Part shown: in pieces, positions 59,777 to 64,000 of the stretch
How positions within the stretch are numbered: the stretch's first letter is position 1
How the letters are laid out: each line of letters starts with the position of its first letter
Assembly (NCBI GenBank): GCA_002441135.1
Contig: DJVJ01000051.1
Location: 14,563 to 78,562, forward strand
Reading direction: 5' to 3'
Origin: Caryophanales bacterium UBA6259
Lineage (GTDB): Bacteria; Bacillota; Bacilli; Tepidibacillales; Tepidibacillaceae
Length of the DNA stretch: 64,000 bases
The notes under the pieces: model-generated
Databases searched by the model: none
The model's input: only the letters and a program-made list of their open reading frames with translations
What the model was told of the DNA's origin: nothing
Position numbers and translations under genes: made by a program

Positions 59777-60406
59777 ATGTCTAAATTATATGTTTTTGAC
59801 CACCCTTTAATTCAACATAAGTTAACCTATATTCGAGATAAAAATACAGGAACAAAAGAATTCCGTGAACTTGTAGATGAGGTTGCTACTTTAATGGCCT
59901 ATGAAATTACAAGGGATTTACCATTAGAGGAAGTAACGATTGAAACACCAGTAAGAACGGCTACAACAAAAGTGGTTTCTGGTAAAAAAATTGGACTTGT
60001 ACCTATTTTAAGAGCTGGATTAGGAATGGTCGATGGGATTCTAAAAATCATTCCAGCAGCAAAAGTAGGACATGTTGGTTTATACCGTGATCCAGAAAGC
60101 TTAGAGCCTGTTGAATACTATCTAAAATTACCAACAGATATCGCAGAAAGAGATTTAATTGTAATTGATCCTATGCTTGCAACAGGTGGTTCCGCATCTG
60201 CCGCAATTACTCTTTTAAAGAAAAAAGGAGCAAATAATATTAAGCTGATGTGCTTAATTGCAGCGCCTGAGGGAGTACAAAGAGTACAATCAGATCATGA
60301 TGATGTAGATATCTTTGTCGCAGCAGTTGATGAAAAACTGAATGATCATGGTTATATTGTACCTGGACTTGGAGATGCAGGAGACCGTCTATTTGGTACT
60401 AAATAA
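59777..60406 (+). CDS. upp: Uracil phosphoribosyltransferase
   Basis: Converts uracil and PRPP to UMP in pyrimidine salvage; 209 residues. The PRPP loop is DPMLATGGSASAAI, and the uracil-binding C-terminus is GYIVPGLGDAGDRLFGT. AAAGGAGGAG precedes the ATG. The position between glyA and the ATP synthase operon is standard. Confidence 0.97.
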   Translation: MSKLYVFDHPLIQHKLTYIRDKNTGTKEFRELVDEVATLMAYEITRDLPLEEVTIETPVRTATTKVVSGKKIGLVPILRAGLGMVDGILKIIPAAKVGHVGLYRDPESLEPVEYYLKLPTDIAERDLIVIDPMLATGGSASAAITLLKKKGANNIKLMCLIAAPEGVQRVQSDHDDVDIFVAAVDEKLNDHGYIVPGLGDAGDRLFGTK

Positions 60407-60447
60407 TTGTGAAATGCCTCTATTAATGAACGAAGGGGTGGAGAAAC

Positions 60448-61581
60448 GTGACTAAGATTAAAGTAATGGCTATATTTGGGACAAGACCAGAGGCTATTAA
60501 AATGGCACCATTGGTAAAGGTTTTACAACAAAAAACAGAGCAATTTGACTGTAAGGTTTGTGTAACTGCTCAGCACCGTCAAATGTTAGACCAAGTGTTA
60601 GAGGTTTTTCAAATTACACCGGATTATGATTTAGATATTATGCAGCAAAGACAGACTCTAACACAAATTACAAGTAGAGCCTTGCAAGGATTAGAAGAGG
60701 TATTGCAAAAAGAAAAGCCGGATTTGATTCTAGTTCATGGTGATACTACTACCACCTTTGTGGGTAGTCTTGCTGCCTTTTATCAGCAAATTGCGGTTGG
60801 TCATGTGGAAGCGGGCTTAAGAACATGGAATAAGCTTTCTCCATATCCTGAAGAAATGAATCGTCAGCTAACAGGAATTCTTGCAGACCTTCATTTTGCA
60901 CCAACTGATTGGTCGATGAATAATTTACTTCAGGAAAATAAGAACCCTGAGACTATTTATGTGACAGGCAATACGGTTATTGATGCATTTTCAACAACTG
61001 TGAAAGAGGATTATCATCATCCAGTGATGGAAAAAGTTGCTGGGAAAAAGATGATTCTAATGACTGCTCATCGCAGGGAAAATCTTGGAGAGCCAATGCA
61101 GCAAATCTTTCGTGCCATTAGGCGTCTAGTCGACCACCATCAGGATATTGCAGTTGTTTATCCGGTTCATCTAAATCCTTTGGTCCAAGAGATGGCAAAG
61201 GATATCTTAGGTGAACATGAGCGAATTCATCTGATTGATCCTCTTGACGTTATTGATTTCCATAATTTCGAAGCAAGAGCACATATGATTCTGTCCGACT
61301 CTGGCGGAGTACAGGAAGAAGCACCATCCTTTGGAGTACCTGTACTAGTTTTACGAGATACAACGGAGCGTCCAGAAGGAATTGAGGCAGGAACCTTAAA
61401 GCTTGTTGGAACAGCAGAAGAGGAGATTTTTAAACAAGCGAATCTTCTTCTAACGGATGATGAAAGCTATAAGCAAATGTCCCAGGCTGCTAACCCATAT
61501 GGAGATGGTCAAGCATCGAAAAGAATTGCTGAAGCGATTCTTTATCATTTCAATCAAGGTAATAAGCCGAAACCATTTTAA
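60448..61581 (+). CDS. mnaA: UDP-N-acetylglucosamine 2-epimerase
   Basis: Non-hydrolysing epimerase giving UDP-ManNAc for teichoic-acid linkage units and other surface polymers; 377 residues with a GT-B-like fold. FGTRPEAIKMAPL, VHGDTTTTFVGS, HVEAGLRT, TAHRRENLG and SDSGGVQEEAPSFGVPVLVLRDTTERPE are intact, including the catalytic Asp, Glu and His residues. The start is GTG at 60448 after GAAGGGGTGG. A strong terminator separates it from the atp operon. Confidence 0.95.
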   Translation: MTKIKVMAIFGTRPEAIKMAPLVKVLQQKTEQFDCKVCVTAQHRQMLDQVLEVFQITPDYDLDIMQQRQTLTQITSRALQGLEEVLQKEKPDLILVHGDTTTTFVGSLAAFYQQIAVGHVEAGLRTWNKLSPYPEEMNRQLTGILADLHFAPTDWSMNNLLQENKNPETIYVTGNTVIDAFSTTVKEDYHHPVMEKVAGKKMILMTAHRRENLGEPMQQIFRAIRRLVDHHQDIAVVYPVHLNPLVQEMAKDILGEHERIHLIDPLDVIDFHNFEARAHMILSDSGGVQEEAPSFGVPVLVLRDTTERPEGIEAGTLKLVGTAEEEIFKQANLLLTDDESYKQMSQAANPYGDGQASKRIAEAILYHFNQGNKPKPF

Positions 61582-61605
61582 GCTTAAATTGTAGAGTATT
61601 TTTAG

Positions 61606-61635
61606 AGAGCATCCATGGATGCTCTTTCTTTTTTA
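61606..61635 (+). terminator. Terminator after mnaA
   Basis: A perfect 20-bp palindrome AGAGCATCCATGGATGCTCT is followed by TTCTTTTTT. Confidence 0.9.
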
Positions 61636-62049
61636 TCCCTTTTTCAATGTCTTAAGATATTCAAAAAATTTTGGATTAATATGACATAGAAAAGGTTGTA
61701 TTAATACAATTGACAAAGTAAAGGGGTTATTGTAACATAGCTTTGTACTTCTGTTATATTCCACTATACAAACCACCACTCGCACAAATGAATTCACAAT
61801 ATTTATAATAAATACAAAAAAATAATTACTTACAATACTTAGAAAAATGCGATAAAATGGCGAAATTTGTGGAATTAAGGCAGTTTTCTAGTGAAATAAA
61901 GCACAAAAGAGGGTTTGTTGTAATTATTCTTTTCTGATATACTATCAGAGGAAAGTCTAGGAAATTACGTTAAAATCTTGATGTTGGGAAAGCGAGAAGA
62001 TAAGGATTAATAGCGTGAATATTCTGTAAATTATGTGAGGATATACACA
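61636..62049 (+). promoter_or_regulatory. ATP synthase operon upstream region with two promoters
   Basis: The 414-base gap before the first atp gene holds no coding frame that I can support. Promoter P1 is TTGACA (61710-61715), 17 bases, TAACAT (61733-61738). Promoter P2 is TTGTTG (61915-61920), 17 bases, TATACT (61938-61943), with an extended -10 TG. The P2 -10 lies in the dyad CTGATA-TAC-TATCAG (61934-61948). The remainder is AT-rich and featureless. Confidence 0.6.
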
Positions 62050-62367
62050 ATGGTTAAAATGCGAAAAAAAGAGAAGTCTAAAAGGGGCAGCTTGGCAAAG
62101 GATTCTAATCCTTCGTCTAATCCTAATTCAGGTCCTACTCCTGATCCTACTTCCTATCCTACCACAAATCCTTGGAAAGCAATGGGGTTGGTTGGGGTGA
62201 TTGGAGTGGAATTAGCGGTGTTGGTGCTTGCGGGGATATGGCTTGGCAAAACAGTTGATTCCATCCTTCAAACCTCTCCTGTATTTATAATCATTGGTAT
62301 TTTTTCTGGTTTTGCTGTTGGGATTTGGTCAATCATTAAGATTGTTAAGCCATTTCTAAAAGATTAA
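62050..62367 (+). CDS. atpZ: AtpZ/AtpI-like F0 assembly-associated membrane protein
   Basis: A 105-residue protein with two transmembrane helices (about 47-68 and 77-98) of the AtpZ family, found at the head of atp operons and linked to c-ring assembly or magnesium/calcium transport. The basic N-terminus is followed by a Pro/Ser/Asn/Thr-rich stretch (residues 20-41) made of near-repeats of the type NPxS/PTP, which is unusual. ATG 62050 is 9 bases after GTGAGG; a GTG at 62035 overlaps that site. Confidence 0.8.
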   Translation: MVKMRKKEKSKRGSLAKDSNPSSNPNSGPTPDPTSYPTTNPWKAMGLVGVIGVELAVLVLAGIWLGKTVDSILQTSPVFIIIGIFSGFAVGIWSIIKIVKPFLKD

Positions 62368-62419
62368 GTATCTATTCACTTCAAGTGCAATACATAATTC
62401 ATTAAACTAGGAGAATAAT

Positions 62420-62809
62420 ATGATCTTTTTACCATCACCAGCAGAATATAAACAAAGAATTATTCGTCTAATCCGTTATACAGCCATAGCAGTGCTTGTT
62501 TTTGCTATTGGTTTATTATCTCCCTATACATCATTTTTTTTAGGCCTAATTTTAGGTACTGTAGTAGGACTAGCTATTTTGCTTCATACCGCTTGGAAAG
62601 TAAATAAGATTGCCGCCTTTGCAGCAGAAGGAAATAATAACCAAAGAAAACCTGCGTTTATAGGATTGACTACACGCTTTCTTCTTGCTTTACTATTAGT
62701 GGCACTTGTTTATCAGTATCCTAATCAAGTAAATATAGTTTCCACTCTTATTGGTTTGTTTATTGCACAAACCATTTTAGTTGTGGATGGCATTATTCAT
62801 AAAAACTAA
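62420..62809 (+). CDS. atpI: ATP synthase subunit I
   Basis: A four-helix membrane protein of 129 residues belonging to the AtpI family, a non-structural gene that assists c-ring assembly. It has a short cytoplasmic N-terminus and helices at about 17-33, 37-56, 74-93 and 100-122. Its place between the AtpZ-like gene and atpB supports the call. AGGAGAATA precedes the ATG. Confidence 0.87.
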   Translation: MIFLPSPAEYKQRIIRLIRYTAIAVLVFAIGLLSPYTSFFLGLILGTVVGLAILLHTAWKVNKIAAFAAEGNNNQRKPAFIGLTTRFLLALLLVALVYQYPNQVNIVSTLIGLFIAQTILVVDGIIHKN

Positions 62810-62844
62810 GAAGGTATCCTCTACAAAGAAAGGGGTGAGAATCG

Positions 62845-63633
62845 TTGGGTCACTTACCACCAGTCTGGACGCCTGAATGGCTACCTTGGTTTCAAATTAA
62901 TCTATCAACTACATTAATGACCATTGTTACATCGATCATCGTACTTATTATTGCAATCGCAGCAACAAGGAGTTTAACTTCCGGTGTTCCAAAAGGTATG
63001 CAAAACTTTCTTGAATGGGTTGTTGATTTTGTTCATGGAATTATTGGTAGTACAATGGATTTGAAAAAAGGAGCAGTCTTTATCCATTTGGGGCTAACAC
63101 TAATATTGTTTATTTTTATTGGAAACCTTCTAGGTTTACCGATGAACTTTATTACTATTCATGAAGAGCCATTCACATTCCTTGGTCAAGAAATCGTTAC
63201 AGAACAAATGATTCATGAGTCAGAAGTGGAGCATAATGGCCACCAAGTTGTTGAACTAGCATGGTGGAAATCTCCAACAGCAGATGCTAGTGTAACGCTA
63301 GCTATGTCATTGACTATCGTACTTTTAACGCATATCTTTAGCGTGAAGTACCTTGGTATCAAAACGTATATCAAACACTATTTTGAACCAAGTCCATTAT
63401 TCTTCCCACTTCATTTAATTGAAGAATTTGCAAAAACATTAACATTAGGCTTCCGTCTTTTCGGTAACATATTTGCCGGTGAGATTTTGATTGCTGTTAT
63501 TTTGTTAATGGGCTTTGCAGGTATCGTTCCATTAATGGTATGGCAAGGATTTAGTATTTTCGTAGGTGCAATTCAGGCTTATGTATTTACTATTTTAAGT
63601 ATGGTGTATATCTCTCAAAAGATTCAACACTAA
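62845..63633 (+). CDS. atpB: ATP synthase F0 subunit a
   Basis: The stator channel subunit of the F0 motor, 262 residues with five or six helices. The essential arginine is in LTLGFRLFGNIFAGE, and the C-terminal helix has the conserved IQAYVFTILSMVYI. TTG is the start, after AAAGGGGTGAG. atpE follows after 78 bases. Confidence 0.96.
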   Translation: MGHLPPVWTPEWLPWFQINLSTTLMTIVTSIIVLIIAIAATRSLTSGVPKGMQNFLEWVVDFVHGIIGSTMDLKKGAVFIHLGLTLILFIFIGNLLGLPMNFITIHEEPFTFLGQEIVTEQMIHESEVEHNGHQVVELAWWKSPTADASVTLAMSLTIVLLTHIFSVKYLGIKTYIKHYFEPSPLFFPLHLIEEFAKTLTLGFRLFGNIFAGEILIAVILLMGFAGIVPLMVWQGFSIFVGAIQAYVFTILSMVYISQKIQH

Positions 63634-63711
63634 ACATGGTTTTTGAAAGTTTTTTAAAAACTTTCCAATAATAAAAAAAGAAAATGTAATTATTAAAGGA
63701 GGAAATTTGTA

Positions 63712-63927
63712 ATGGAAATTTTAGCAGCAGCAATCGCTATTGGTTTAGCAGCTTTAGGAGCAAGTATTGGAAACGCTTGGGTTATTCAACGTACATCAGA
63801 GGGTATCGCTCGTCAACCAGAAGCTCGTAGCTACTTACAAACAACAATGTTTATCGGTGTAGGTTTAATCGAGGCATTACCTATTATCGTAGCAGTGTTC
63901 TCATTCATCATTCTATTTACAAAATAG
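63712..63927 (+). CDS. atpE: ATP synthase F0 subunit c
   Basis: The proteolipid of the rotor ring, 71 residues in two helices joined by the RQPEA loop. The ion-binding glutamate is in GLIEALPII in helix 2. Helix 1 has GLAALGASIG without the glutamine of sodium-binding c subunits, and the glutamate is followed by Ala rather than Ser/Thr, so a proton-coupled enzyme is expected. A very strong site AAAGGAGGAAA precedes the ATG. Confidence 0.97.
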   Translation: MEILAAAIAIGLAALGASIGNAWVIQRTSEGIARQPEARSYLQTTMFIGVGLIEALPIIVAVFSFIILFTK

Positions 63928-63955
63928 TTTAGCTTAAGGTTTAATACAATATTGT

Positions 63956-63988
63956 GGCAGGGGATGAAGAGCATCCCTGCCTTCGTTT
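63956..63988 (+). terminator. Intercistronic hairpin after atpE
   Basis: GGCAGGGGATG (63956-63966) and CATCCCTGCC (63972-63981) form a 10-bp stem with one bulged G, followed by the weak tract TTCGTTTT. It lies where atpF should begin beyond the window, so it is more likely a processing, stabilising or attenuating hairpin than a full terminator. Confidence 0.6.
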
Positions 63989-64000
63989 TGCAATTATTAT

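Noticed and set aside
63712..63927. Sodium-coupled ATP synthase c subunit
   Set aside because: The helix 1 glutamine and the Ser/Thr after the helix 2 glutamate that coordinate sodium are absent.

Overview
The window is a compact, AT-rich stretch of Firmicute chromosome. It looks like an endospore-forming member of the Bacillales. Spore genes are scattered through it (gerQ, cwlJ, sspH, pbpG, spo0F, spoIIR, a YhcN-type lipoprotein). Shine-Dalgarno sequences are strong, TTG and GTG starts are common, and intrinsic terminators are frequent. From about 30.6 kb to the right end the gene order follows the Bacillus subtilis block ywhB-pbpG-speE-speB-ywiB ... rpoE-pyrG-spo0F-fbaA-tal-murA-glpX-rho-rpmE-tdk ... 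prfA-prmC-spoIIR-ywlB-ywlC-mntP-ywlE-rpiB-ywlG-glyA-upp-mnaA-atp. No rRNA, tRNA, CRISPR array, prophage or transposase was seen. The organism is not B. subtilis itself: it carries a glutaminyl-tRNA synthetase, a long-form urocanase, and several insertions into the conserved order.

Left part (1-30.6 kb), accessory and metabolic. It opens with the 3' part of a DEAD-box RNA helicase, then a YunD-like 5'-nucleotidase (minus strand) and glnS. Next come a divergent aminopropyltransferase paralogue and a bacterial dynamin-like GTPase, both minus strand, then a C39-like peptidase and asnB. The histidine-degradation set hutU-hutI-hutG has no hutH or hutP beside it. The germination pair cwlJ-gerQ follows on the minus strand. 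An S-box (SAM-I) riboswitch precedes metX. After that come sspH, a lipoate ligase, a ZIP transporter, a sodium/solute symporter, a HAD phosphatase, a YtqA-like radical SAM protein, YugP, a secreted M1 peptidase, a ClC transporter and a histidine kinase containing a degenerate GGDEF domain.

Middle part (30.6-48.9 kb). A tautomerase and the forespore glycosyltransferase/transpeptidase pbpG are divergent from speE-speB (agmatine and spermidine synthesis). YwiB, a LapA-like membrane protein and an orphan MeaB GTPase lead to rpoE. pyrG follows, with a leader that looks like the CTP-sensing reiterative-transcription attenuator. The central carbon and wall genes fbaA-tal-murA-glpX come next, with an unrecognised multi-spanning membrane protein between murA and glpX. 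Then come rho, an M23/LysM peptidase, rpmE, tdk and a sporulation lipoprotein.

Right part (48.9-64 kb). prfA-prmC supply termination and RF methylation. spoIIR has a recognisable sigma-F promoter. ywlB and ywlC flank a cluster of DnaA-box-like sites. mntP is followed by a second ZIP transporter. The ywlE-type phosphatase carries a coiled-coil insertion. A short methyl-accepting chemotaxis protein has a structured leader. rpiB-ywlG-glyA-upp-mnaA then leads into the start of the ATP synthase operon (atpZ-like, atpI, atpB, atpE), which is cut by the window end. Several start codons were moved from the longest open frame to an internal codon with a properly spaced ribosome binding site; these are noted per gene.
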